DNA from: Azospirillum sp. TSO35-2
Lineage (GTDB): Bacteria > Pseudomonadota > Alphaproteobacteria > Azospirillales > Azospirillaceae
NCBI RefSeq assembly: GCF_003116095.1
Contig: NZ_LGRA01000013.1
Location: forward strand, 233,888-297,887
Reading direction: 5' to 3'
DNA length: 64,000 nucleotides
The translations under genes were made by a program, and so were the position numbers. The notes beneath the pieces are model-generated. The model saw nothing but the letters and a program-made list of their open reading frames with translations, did no database searches and had not been told where the DNA came from. Shown here in pieces: positions 1 through 7,391 of this stretch (positions are counted from its first letter, which is position 1; each line of letters starts with the position of its first letter).

Positions 1-243
1 GTCCTCCGCCTCCAGCGCGCGGGCGATCTCGGGATCGCCGATCAGGCGGCCCAGGCTCTGGTCGACGCGGCCGGCGGCACCGGCCAGGGCGAGTTGCCAC
101 GAGGTCTCCAGCCGGGCCAGTTCCAGCGCGCGGGCGTGCTGGTCGGCGGCGTCCTCGCGCAGGCCGGCGAAGCCGAGCAGAAGCCCGGCGACCACGGTGA
201 CGGTCGCCAGCACGAACAGGATGATGCGGGTCTGAAGCAGCAT
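1..243 (-). CDS. Membrane-anchored sensor protein, N-terminal 81 residues only
   Basis: Reading the minus strand from the ATG at 243 gives 81 open codons that run off the left edge of the window, so the C-terminus and any output domain are missing. The visible part starts MLLQTRIILFVLATVTVV, a single hydrophobic segment (about residues 5-28), followed by a charged, helical extracytoplasmic stretch (about 30-81) of the kind that begins Cache/PAS-like sensor domains. A GAGG ribosome site lies just upstream, and the previous gene stops at 253, nine bases away, so it is the last visible gene of the same minus-strand series. The output domain could be a phosphatase, cyclase or kinase; the sequence here cannot decide. 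Confidence 0.6.
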   Translation of the reverse strand, partial: MLLQTRIILFVLATVTVVAGLLLGFAGLREDAADQHARALELARLETSWQLALAGAAGRVDQSLGRLIGDPEIARALEAED

Positions 244-252
244 GGGGGCCTC

Positions 253-1749
253 TCAGCTCCGCGGAACGACGATGGAGCGCGCCATCAGGGCGGCGAGCAG
301 GGCCGGCACCAGGGCGGACGCGGCGAGGGTGGCGCCGTCCCAGCCGGTCGCCGCCCCCCACAGGATGGCGGCGACGGCACCGGACGCCAGCGCACGGGCG
401 ACGACGCCGCCACCAGCCCCCGGCCCGACCTGACGGCGCCGGTAGGACAGCGACAGCCCGGCCGCCAGCCCGGCGCACAGCGCCCCCGGCAGCAACCCGG
501 CCGCGGCGACGCCCTCCAGCAGCAGCACGGCGGCCACGACGGTCGTCGCCATCGTCAGCAGCGCCGCCCACCGTCGCCAGCGCGCGGCGACGGCGTACCC
601 GGCGCCGGCCCCGGCCAGCGCGGCGGCCAGCGCGGCGAGGCCAAGGCCGAGCGGACCGGTCCAGGCCGCGCCGGGCGTCGTCGCCGCGCCGCCCAGCGCC
701 AGCAGGACCGCCGCGGCGGTGGCCAGGGTGGCGAAGGCGTGGACGTCGTCGGCGCGGGCGTCGACCACCCGGCGCGGCGTCGCCTCCAGCCCGGGACCGA
801 GCGCCGCCAGCGCCTCGCTGCGGGTGCGCTCGACGGCGGCGGCGACCTCCGGGTCGAACACCGCGGTGCGCACCTCCTCGGCGTGGGCGGCGAAGCGCTG
901 GCGGCGGTCGTGCAGGCCGTAGACGACGGCGTTGAAGGCGAACAGCAGGCGGCCGACCTGATCGCGCGGCCGGCGGCCGATCAGCGTGGCGAAACGCCCG
1001 GCGGACGCCTCGTCCATCACGCCCGCCAGCCGCCGCAAGGGGGCGCGGAAACCGGCGCGGACCAGCACGCCGGCCAGCTCGGCCACCAGCAGCAGCACGC
1101 CCAGCGCGCCCAGCGCCACCGTCACCAGCTCCCCGGCGATCTGGCCGCGCACGTCGCCCGGCTGGACGCCGACCAGCACATGGCCGGCCGGCGGCTGGCT
1201 GACGCCGCCACCGCCGCCTTCGGAGGAATAGCGGCCGACCCGCACCGGCAGGCGCAGGATCAGGAAACCGTCCTGTTCGATCGGCTGCAGCGTCGCCGCC
1301 CGCGTCTCGGGCGTCGGCAGGCCGCGCAGCGCCGCGGCCAGCGCCGCCAGCGTCCCGGCGTTCGGCCGCCCCGTCTCCGGGCTTGGCCCCTGGGCCGTTG
1401 CCGACGCGCCGCCGAGCGCGCCTTGCAGCAGCGCGCCGTCCGCCCCGGTCAGGGCGAGGACGCCAAGGTCGGGGTTGCGCCCGGCGATGCCCTGGAGATA
1501 GGCGCCGACGCCCTCGATCCGCTCCAGCGGAATGCCGAAGCCGATGGCGCGTTCCAGGTCGTGCTGCACCGCCTCCGCCACCGCGGCGGCCTTGGCGGCG
1601 CGCGCCTCGCCCAGTTGGGTCTGCGCCAGCAGGGTGCCGAGCAGCCCGACGCCGGCCATCGCCAGCAGCGCCGCCAGCAGGATGACGGCGGGGATGCCGG
1701 CCATGAACAGGCGGGTTCCGGGGGGATGGCTGGGCGCGGCGGTGGTCAT
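253..1749 (-). CDS. Periplasmic sensor with HAMP-like linker and C-terminal multi-helix membrane domain (498 aa)
   Basis: The ATG at 1749 overlaps the TGA of the upstream gene (ATGA), which fixes the start; longer upstream reading is shadow. Visible order: hydrophobic segment about 15-37, extracytoplasmic region about 38-205 containing FGIPLERIEGVGAYL and a following LALTGADGALL strand-turn, second membrane helix about 206-232, a HAMP-like region about 233-285, a short helical linker, then about six hydrophobic helices from residue 345 to the end. No kinase, cyclase or receiver motif is present. The sensor half resembles those of the genes at 1746, 4471 and 6582. The membrane tail has no family I can name; by analogy with the sensor-transporter fusion at 4471 it may be a transporter-like or purely signalling membrane module. 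Ends in VVPRS. Confidence 0.8.
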   Translation of the reverse strand: MTTAAPSHPPGTRLFMAGIPAVILLAALLAMAGVGLLGTLLAQTQLGEARAAKAAAVAEAVQHDLERAIGFGIPLERIEGVGAYLQGIAGRNPDLGVLALTGADGALLQGALGGASATAQGPSPETGRPNAGTLAALAAALRGLPTPETRAATLQPIEQDGFLILRLPVRVGRYSSEGGGGGVSQPPAGHVLVGVQPGDVRGQIAGELVTVALGALGVLLLVAELAGVLVRAGFRAPLRRLAGVMDEASAGRFATLIGRRPRDQVGRLLFAFNAVVYGLHDRRQRFAAHAEEVRTAVFDPEVAAAVERTRSEALAALGPGLEATPRRVVDARADDVHAFATLATAAAVLLALGGAATTPGAAWTGPLGLGLAALAAALAGAGAGYAVAARWRRWAALLTMATTVVAAVLLLEGVAAAGLLPGALCAGLAAGLSLSYRRRQVGPGAGGGVVARALASGAVAAILWGAATGWDGATLAASALVPALLAALMARSIVVPRS

Positions 1750-2549
1750 GCGAGTTCGTCCAGGCGCGCGACTTCGCGCTCCGCCCCATCGAGGATGTCC
1801 AGGCGCCGGCGCACCGCGTCGGCAAAGGCATCGGCCGGCAGGCCGAGCGTCCGCGCGGCACCGGCCGCGGCGGCGGCCGGGGTTCCGGACGGCCCGGCGC
1901 CCTCGCCCAGCCCCTCCAGCGCCGCGGCAAGGTCGGACAGCGCGCGGCGCGGCCGGCGGGCGAGCCACAGGCCGGCCAGCCACGCCAGCAGCGCCAGCGG
2001 CAGCGCCACCAGCACCGCGCCGATCGCCAGGGTCAGCGCGTAATGGCGCATCGGCTCCGCCATCGCGCCGGCCGGCATCCGCAGCAGCACGCTGCCCGCC
2101 ACGGTGTCGAAGCTGGTGGCGAGCCCGACGCCGTAGACCCGCTCGGCGCCCTGCCCCTCCGACCAGAAGCCGGTGACGGCGGCGGAGCCGGACGCATTGG
2201 CGGCGTGGCCGATCGGCGGCCGCTCCCCGACCTCCACCGCGTTGGTGGAGAACAGGACGGTCCCGGCCTCGTCCAGCACGGCGACCGACTGGATGCCCGG
2301 CAGGGCGGCACGGGCGCGGGTCAACAGCCCGTCGACCCGCGGCAGATCCTCCAGGGCGAGGCCGAGGTTCAACTGGACCTCCAGCGACGCCTTGGCCTCG
2401 CTCAGCACGAAATCGACCTGGGAGGTCACCGCCTCGTCCAGCCGGCGCGCCTGTTCGCGCGTCCACAGCACGACGGCGGACAGGGCGGCGACCAGCACCG
2501 CCACCGCCACGAACGCCGCCAGCCGTGCCCCGAAGCTTCCCGATCCCAT
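1746..2549 (-). CDS. Short two-helix periplasmic sensor protein (267 aa)
   Basis: Start chosen at the ATG at 2549, where the protein begins directly with a membrane helix (about residues 8-30); the longer upstream extension overlaps the GNAT gene and is low-complexity. An extracytoplasmic domain (about 31-165) carries the shared motifs NLGLALEDLPRVDG and VAVLDEAGTVLFSTNAVEVG, then a second membrane helix (about 170-195) and a cytoplasmic tail rich in Ala/Gly ending in a charged helix. There is no enzymatic output domain. It overlaps the next gene by four bases, so the two are probably made together and may form a complex. Function beyond sensing is unknown. Confidence 0.75.
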   Translation of the reverse strand: MGSGSFGARLAAFVAVAVLVAALSAVVLWTREQARRLDEAVTSQVDFVLSEAKASLEVQLNLGLALEDLPRVDGLLTRARAALPGIQSVAVLDEAGTVLFSTNAVEVGERPPIGHAANASGSAAVTGFWSEGQGAERVYGVGLATSFDTVAGSVLLRMPAGAMAEPMRHYALTLAIGAVLVALPLALLAWLAGLWLARRPRRALSDLAAALEGLGEGAGPSGTPAAAAAGAARTLGLPADAFADAVRRRLDILDGAEREVARLDELA

Positions 2550-2574
2550 CCCGGCCTTCCCCCTTCGGCGCCGC

Positions 2575-3372
2575 TCAGCGGCCGCGCCCGCGCCACACCC
2601 GCCCGCACAGCGCGTACCAGCGCCGGGCGGCGCCGTCGCCGGCGGCGACACGGCCCCAGACATGCCCGCGCTCGAACACGTCCCAGCGGCCGGCCAGATC
2701 CTCGATCGCCACCAGCTCGGCGGTGGCCGGGTCGAAGATCGGGTCGGTGGTGAAGTCGCGGTGGACCAGCAGCCGCACCAGATCGCCGCCGACGCGGACC
2801 AGCCGCTTCGGGTAGATGCCGTGCCCGGCGAGATGGCCCCAGCTGCAATGGTTGCGCGGGCTGACCGTGGTCAGCAGGTGCCGGCGGCCCAGCGCCTCCG
2901 CCACCTCGATGCGCCAGTCGATCAGCCGGTGGTGCAGGCCGCGCCCGCGCTCCGACGGGTCGACCATCGCCGACGACATGTGGGCGACGGAGCCCAGCTC
3001 CGCCTCCGGCAGGTCGAGGTCGCGGCCGCGGTTGGGGTCGTCCGCCCCGGGCAGGCCGAGCGCGCCGTAGGCCACCAGCCGCCCGCCGCGGAAGACGCCG
3101 GCGGTCAGCCCGCGGTCGCCCAGATGGTCGGCGACGAAGTTCCCGACCTCGCCCGCCATGCGGTAATGGTCGGGGTCTTCCAGCGTCGCCACCACCCGCA
3201 CGCGGAAATCGGCCAGCAGGCTGGAATCGTCGCCGTCCATCAGCCGGACGGACAGCCCGTCCGGCAGCAGGGCGGCCAGCCGCGACAGCCGCACGGCGGC
3301 AACCGCCCGGGCCGCGTCGCCGCGCAACGGCAGGGCGCCGACTGGCAGCCCGGCGCAGGAGCGTGGGCTCAT
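2575..3372 (-). CDS. GNAT-family N-acetyltransferase (265 aa)
   Basis: The central part contains AHMSSAMVDPSERGRGLHHR, which fits GNAT motif A (a strand followed by the Arg-Gly-x-Gly pyrophosphate loop that binds acetyl-CoA), and then a helix with RNHCSWGHLAGHGIYPKRL as in motif B. The N-terminal ~80 residues and the C-terminal ~70 are not recognisable. No signal peptide or membrane helix, so cytoplasmic. It lies between the ABC-type binding protein and two membrane sensors, all in one direction with short gaps, which suggests it modifies a component or product of this signalling/transport module. The substrate is not predictable from sequence. Confidence 0.75.
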   Translation of the reverse strand: MSPRSCAGLPVGALPLRGDAARAVAAVRLSRLAALLPDGLSVRLMDGDDSSLLADFRVRVVATLEDPDHYRMAGEVGNFVADHLGDRGLTAGVFRGGRLVAYGALGLPGADDPNRGRDLDLPEAELGSVAHMSSAMVDPSERGRGLHHRLIDWRIEVAEALGRRHLLTTVSPRNHCSWGHLAGHGIYPKRLVRVGGDLVRLLVHRDFTTDPIFDPATAELVAIEDLAGRWDVFERGHVWGRVAAGDGAARRWYALCGRVWRGRGR

Positions 3373-3409
3373 GACGCGCCCCTCCCGTTGGCCCGGGTGA
3401 TACGCCCGC

Positions 3410-4465
3410 TCATGATTCGATGATCTCCGCGAAGTTCAGAAGGCCGATCGGCGGGTAGTGTTCGAGCGCCCGCACGGTCGCCATGTTGATGATGACGGAA
3501 AAGCGTTTCAGCGTTTCGACCGGGATGTCGGCCGGGCTGGTGCCGTCCACCAGGATCTGCGCCGCCTTGAAGGCGGTGAAGCGGCCGATGCCGTAGCTGC
3601 TGCTGGCCAGCGCCAGCATCGCCTTGTCGGTGCGCACGATCAGCTCGGTGACCGAGAAGGTCGGCAGCCGGTGGCGCAACGCCTCCGCCGCGACAACGCT
3701 GCGGTTGTGGAAGGCGATGAAGGTGTCGGGGCCGATGTACAGCACCTCCGCCCCGCGCTTGGCGACGCGGGCGATCATCTCCGGCACCGCCGAGGCGTCG
3801 GGGTCGCCCTTGCCGTCCAGCGGCACCGGCTCCTCGATCAGCTCCAGCTTGCGCAGCGCCACCTCCGCCCGCAGCCCCTCGATGGTGAGGACCGAGTTGC
3901 GCTCCTGCGGGTTGTAGACGACGCCGATGCGGCGGACCGGGCGGTAGGCCTGGATGGTGTTGAGCTGCACCGCGATCGGCGCGATGTGGACGGTGCCGGT
4001 GACGTTGCGGCCGGGATGGGCGAGGTCGGGCACGATCCGCGCGTCGACCGGGGCGGCGACGAAGGTGAAGACGACCGGGATGTCGGTGACGTAGCGGCGC
4101 GGATCCGCGTCGTCGTAGGGACCGACGAGGCCGCGGGTCTGCGGCGTGCCCCAGCTGTAGATCAGGTCGGGCCGGGTGTCCTTGATCTCTTCGATGATGC
4201 CCGGCAGCTTCGCGCTGTCGCCGCCGGTGTTGCGGATGGTGAACTCGGCCCTCAGGCCGCGGCGGGCCAGATAGTCCTTGAACCCGAACTCGTTGTCGCT
4301 CTCGCCGCGGCCCAGCACCATGGTGATCCGGAAGGTCTTGTCGGGCACCGTCGCCGCCAGCGCCCGGCCGGCCGCCGCGGCGCCCGGCAGGGCGAGCGAG
4401 CCTGCCGCCGCCAACCGCAGCAGCGAACGCCGTCCGATGGGAAGGAGGCGGGGATCGAAACTCAT
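3410..4465 (-). CDS. TAT-exported ABC-transporter-type substrate-binding protein (351 aa)
   Basis: The N-terminus GRRSLLRLAAAGSLALPGA followed by AAAGRALA is a twin-arginine signal peptide. The mature part matches the ABC_sub_bind family (PF04392, TrpX-like): alternating Rossmann-like halves with GIIEEIKDTRPDLIYSWGTP, HPGRNVTGTVHI, RRIGVVYNPQERNS and RGAEVLYIGPDTFIAFHNRS. Such proteins usually sit beside ABC permease and ATPase genes; none is present here. Instead it sits between a GNAT gene and a sensor-MFS fusion, spacing five bases to the latter, so it may serve as a ligand-loading protein for the membrane sensors rather than for import. That role is inference. Confidence 0.85.
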   Translation of the reverse strand: MSFDPRLLPIGRRSLLRLAAAGSLALPGAAAAGRALAATVPDKTFRITMVLGRGESDNEFGFKDYLARRGLRAEFTIRNTGGDSAKLPGIIEEIKDTRPDLIYSWGTPQTRGLVGPYDDADPRRYVTDIPVVFTFVAAPVDARIVPDLAHPGRNVTGTVHIAPIAVQLNTIQAYRPVRRIGVVYNPQERNSVLTIEGLRAEVALRKLELIEEPVPLDGKGDPDASAVPEMIARVAKRGAEVLYIGPDTFIAFHNRSVVAAEALRHRLPTFSVTELIVRTDKAMLALASSSYGIGRFTAFKAAQILVDGTSPADIPVETLKRFSVIINMATVRALEHYPPIGLLNFAEIIES

Positions 4466-4470
4466 GATGG

Positions 4471-6585
4471 TCAGGCCTCCTGCGGTCGGGCGGCGGGGGT
4501 CGCCGGCCGGCCGGTGCGGAACAGAATCCAGAACAGCAGCGCGCTCGCCCCGCACAGCAGGCCGATGCCCAGCATCGCCTCGCGGTAGGAGGTGGCGACG
4601 GCGACCGCCATCGCGGTGACGGGACCCAGCGCGCCGCCCAGCCGCTCGATCAGCCGGTACCAGCCGATCGCCGCGGTTTCCGGCAGGCCGCCGTCGCGGG
4701 CGATCTGCGACACCAGGGTCAGTTGCGGGGCGCCGACCAGCGCCTGGGCCAGCCCGAACAGCGCGATGGCCAGCGGCGGCCCCCACAGCGCCTGGGTGGC
4801 GACGATGGGCAGGCAGCTCGCCAGCGTGCCGAGGCCGCCGGCGGCGATGAAGCCGCGCCGGGCCTGCCAGCGGTCGGACAGGGTGGCGGCCAGCGGCGAC
4901 ACCAGGATGAAGGCGACGAAATACATCATCTGCACCCGCCCGACCTCCGCCTTGCTGGCGCCGTCGGCGGTCAGCAGCAGCGGCACCAGGCAGAACAGGA
5001 AGGCGGTGGAGGCGATCTTGGTCGGGATGGCGCTGAGCAGCATCAGGGCGGAGAAGCGGGCGTCGCGGAACAGCGGCAGCGCGGCGCCCAGCGCCGGCCG
5101 GGCCGCCGTCGGACCCGCCGCCGTCCCGCGCCCGCGCAGCAGCAGCAGGCTGACCGACAGCCCGGCGCCCAGCGCCAGCGCCGCCCCCAGCAGGAAGGTG
5201 GCGCGGAAGCCGACCTGATCGGCGATGATGCCGCCGCCGACCGGGCCGCAGACGCCGGCGGCCAGCAGCGCGCCGATGAACATCGCCATGCCGGTGGCGC
5301 GGTTGCGCGGCGTGGTGTGGTCGATGACGATGCCCTGCGCGGTGATCAGCACCAGCCCGTAGCCGAGCGCGGTCAGGCAGCGCCACAGCATCAGCTCGAA
5401 CAGCGACCCGGCGCCGGCGGTCAGCGCCAGGCTGGCGGCGGCCAGCAGCGCCCCGATGGTGAAGGACCGCGCCCGGCCCCAGCGTTCGGAAAAGCGCGCC
5501 CCGCCCGGCTGCGACAGCGCCCAGACCAGCATGAACAGGGTGATCGGCAGGCTGACCACCATGTCCGGCGTCAGCCATGGCACCTCGCCGGCGAAGGACT
5601 TGGCGTAGGCCGGCAGGAAGGGGCGCGACAGCTCCTCCGACAGACAGAACAGGAAGACCGGCAGGCGCAGGAAGACCAGGTTCAGCGGCGTCGGCGCGGC
5701 GGTGGTGGTGGTGGCGGGATCGCGGAAGCGGAAGCGCCGGGCCAGGGCCGCCAGCCCGGCCTCCGCCCGGCCGACCCGCGGGTCGTCGGCGCCCAGGCCG
5801 CCGCGCAGCGCCGCCACCCGCGCCGCCAGACCGGCGTAGCGGGCGTTCACCGCGTCCAGCGCCGTCCGCACCCCGCCCTCCTCCCGCGCGAGGTCGGGGG
5901 CGATGGCGTCGCCGCCGGTGGCCGGTGGCAGGGTGGCGCGGAAGTCGCCCTCCTCCGCCCGGTCGGCGAGCAGCCGCAGGGTCAGCACCCGCCGCATGGC
6001 GAGGTTCACCACCAGCTGCAGCACCTCGAAGATCAGCAGCACCGACACGATGACCACCGACAGCACGTCGAGCGCCAGATCGGTGGAGGCCTTGGCGAGG
6101 AAGGCGCTGTCGATGCCGACATGCAGCACGCCGGCCGGCGCGGCGTCGTCGCCCAGCGGCCGGTCGATGTCGATGAAGCCGCCCACCAGCCGCCCGTCGG
6201 CCGGCCCGCCCAGCCGCTCCACCGCCAGGGCGGCGGTCCCGGCCAGCGGTGTTCCGGCCGCGGCGACGACGCGACCGGACGGATCGGTGACGGCGACGTA
6301 GGCGATGTCCTCGTGGCGGTCGACCTCCGCGGTGAACAGGCTGTCGAGGCCGGCCATGCGGTTCAGCGGGATCCGGACGGCGAGGCCGCGGTTGATCTGC
6401 GACGCCAGCAGGTCGCCGACCGTCTGCGCCTTGCGCGCCAGTTCCGGCTGGAACAGCGGGTCGAAGCTGCGCAGCGCCAGCCAGGACGCGGCGCCGGCGG
6501 CGAGCAGCAGCACCGCCACCGTGACGATGGTCAGCCGCAGCACCAGGGCGCTGATCGGATCGCGGGACATGCCGGCCTTGTTCAT
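4471..6585 (-). CDS. Fusion of a periplasmic sensor module with an MFS-type transporter (704 aa)
   Basis: Start at ATG 6585, overlapping the upstream stop (ATGA). Visible order: membrane helix about 15-35; extracytoplasmic domain about 36-195 with RGLAVRIPLNRMAGLDSLF and VAVTDPSGRVVAAAGTPLAG; membrane helix about 200-228; a cytoplasmic linker with coiled-coil character about 229-325; then about twelve hydrophobic helices from ~330 to 695 with MFS features such as FSERWGRARSFTIGALLA after helix 2, HTTPRNRATGMAMFIGALLA and LSDRWQARRGFIAAGGLGT. The MFS half is full length. The sensor could gate the transporter, or the transporter could act as a transceptor. This architecture is unusual; the substrate is unknown. 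Confidence 0.85.
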   Translation of the reverse strand: MNKAGMSRDPISALVLRLTIVTVAVLLLAAGAASWLALRSFDPLFQPELARKAQTVGDLLASQINRGLAVRIPLNRMAGLDSLFTAEVDRHEDIAYVAVTDPSGRVVAAAGTPLAGTAALAVERLGGPADGRLVGGFIDIDRPLGDDAAPAGVLHVGIDSAFLAKASTDLALDVLSVVIVSVLLIFEVLQLVVNLAMRRVLTLRLLADRAEEGDFRATLPPATGGDAIAPDLAREEGGVRTALDAVNARYAGLAARVAALRGGLGADDPRVGRAEAGLAALARRFRFRDPATTTTAAPTPLNLVFLRLPVFLFCLSEELSRPFLPAYAKSFAGEVPWLTPDMVVSLPITLFMLVWALSQPGGARFSERWGRARSFTIGALLAAASLALTAGAGSLFELMLWRCLTALGYGLVLITAQGIVIDHTTPRNRATGMAMFIGALLAAGVCGPVGGGIIADQVGFRATFLLGAALALGAGLSVSLLLLRGRGTAAGPTAARPALGAALPLFRDARFSALMLLSAIPTKIASTAFLFCLVPLLLTADGASKAEVGRVQMMYFVAFILVSPLAATLSDRWQARRGFIAAGGLGTLASCLPIVATQALWGPPLAIALFGLAQALVGAPQLTLVSQIARDGGLPETAAIGWYRLIERLGGALGPVTAMAVAVATSYREAMLGIGLLCGASALLFWILFRTGRPATPAARPQEA

Positions 6586-7361
6586 GAGGCCACCCCGTGC
6601 AGGGAAGTGCCGGGTGGCACCATGGCGAAGGTGCCGGGAGGCACCATGGCGTCGAGTTCGCGCTCCAGTTCTTCCATGGCGTGGTCGGCGGCGTCCATCC
6701 CCTGTTTGAGGCGGTCGTGCACCACGCCGAGCGGGGCCGTGCCGGCGGCGAGGCCGCGGCGTCCGCCGCCGTGCCGAACCACCAGGAAGACCGCCACCAG
6801 CGTCACCAGCGCCGCCAGCGCGACCAGCATCAGCGTGCCCACGCGCAACCGGTCCTCCACCAGCGCGACGCGCGCCCGCAGCCCGGCCAGGGACGAGCGC
6901 AGGATCTCCTCGCCCACCGTCTGGCCGAAGCTGTTGCGCACCCCGGCGCCCAGCACCAGGGTGTCGCCGTCGATCCGCTGGCGCAGGCCGGCGGCCGGGG
7001 CCGCGGCGTCGCCGTCCCAATGGACCGGGGTGGGATGGCCGATGGCGGCGCGGTCGGCGGCGAACAGCACGACGCCGCGGTCGTCCACCACCTCGACGCC
7101 GAGGATCTCGTCACCGGCGCCGGCGCGTTCGGCCTGCGCCTGCACATCGACCAGTTCCGACAGGTCGAGGCCGAGCGTCAGGCCGTATTCGACCCGGCGG
7201 CGCATTTCATCGGCGACGACCGACAGGCGGGAGCTGGTGACCTCGCGCAGCTTCTGTTCGAACTTCAGCCCGGACAGCGCCACCGACAGCAGGACGGCCG
7301 TCGCCACCGTCGCCGCGATGACGGCGCCGGTGCGCAGGGCCAGCACCCCGCCCAGCCTCAT
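6582..7361 (-). CDS. Short membrane sensor protein (259 aa)
   Basis: One membrane helix about residues 8-29, an extracytoplasmic domain about 30-180 with VEYGLTLGLDLSELVDVQ and VEVVDDRGVVLFAADRAAIG, a second helix about 183-203, then a short cytoplasmic tail with an acidic helix and a duplicated MVPPGT motif near the C-terminus. No catalytic domain. A CCGGAG ribosome site precedes the ATG, and tssK ends only 30 bases upstream, so it is cotranscribed with the T6SS genes as far as gene arrangement can show. It overlaps the sensor-MFS gene by four bases. It is the first of four related sensors in this series. Confidence 0.75.
   Translation of the reverse strand: MRLGGVLALRTGAVIAATVATAVLLSVALSGLKFEQKLREVTSSRLSVVADEMRRRVEYGLTLGLDLSELVDVQAQAERAGAGDEILGVEVVDDRGVVLFAADRAAIGHPTPVHWDGDAAAPAAGLRQRIDGDTLVLGAGVRNSFGQTVGEEILRSSLAGLRARVALVEDRLRVGTLMLVALAALVTLVAVFLVVRHGGGRRGLAAGTAPLGVVHDRLKQGMDAADHAMEELERELDAMVPPGTFAMVPPGTSLHGVAS
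6607..6654. repeat. 24-bp tandem duplication inside the 259-aa sensor gene
   Basis: Two adjacent 24-bp copies (6607-6630 and 6631-6654) differ at only a few positions and encode the repeated MVPPGT-F/S-A-like segments at the C-terminus of the sensor. It keeps the reading frame. Probably a recent slippage duplication. Confidence 0.8.
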
Positions 7362-7391
7362 GGAGTCGCCGCTCCGGAAATATGCGCCGCA

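Noticed and set aside
1-243. Calling the truncated sensor a SpoIIE phosphatase
   Set aside because: It would complete the partner switch, but only the N-terminal membrane region is in the window and nothing shows the output domain.
94-2043. A 649-codon plus-strand open frame across the left end
   Set aside because: It is antisense to well-supported membrane protein genes, is Gln/Arg/Gly-rich without domains, and is the usual artefact of very GC-rich DNA. The same applies to the other long antisense frames, such as 8788-13053, 13554-16295 and 30626-35938.
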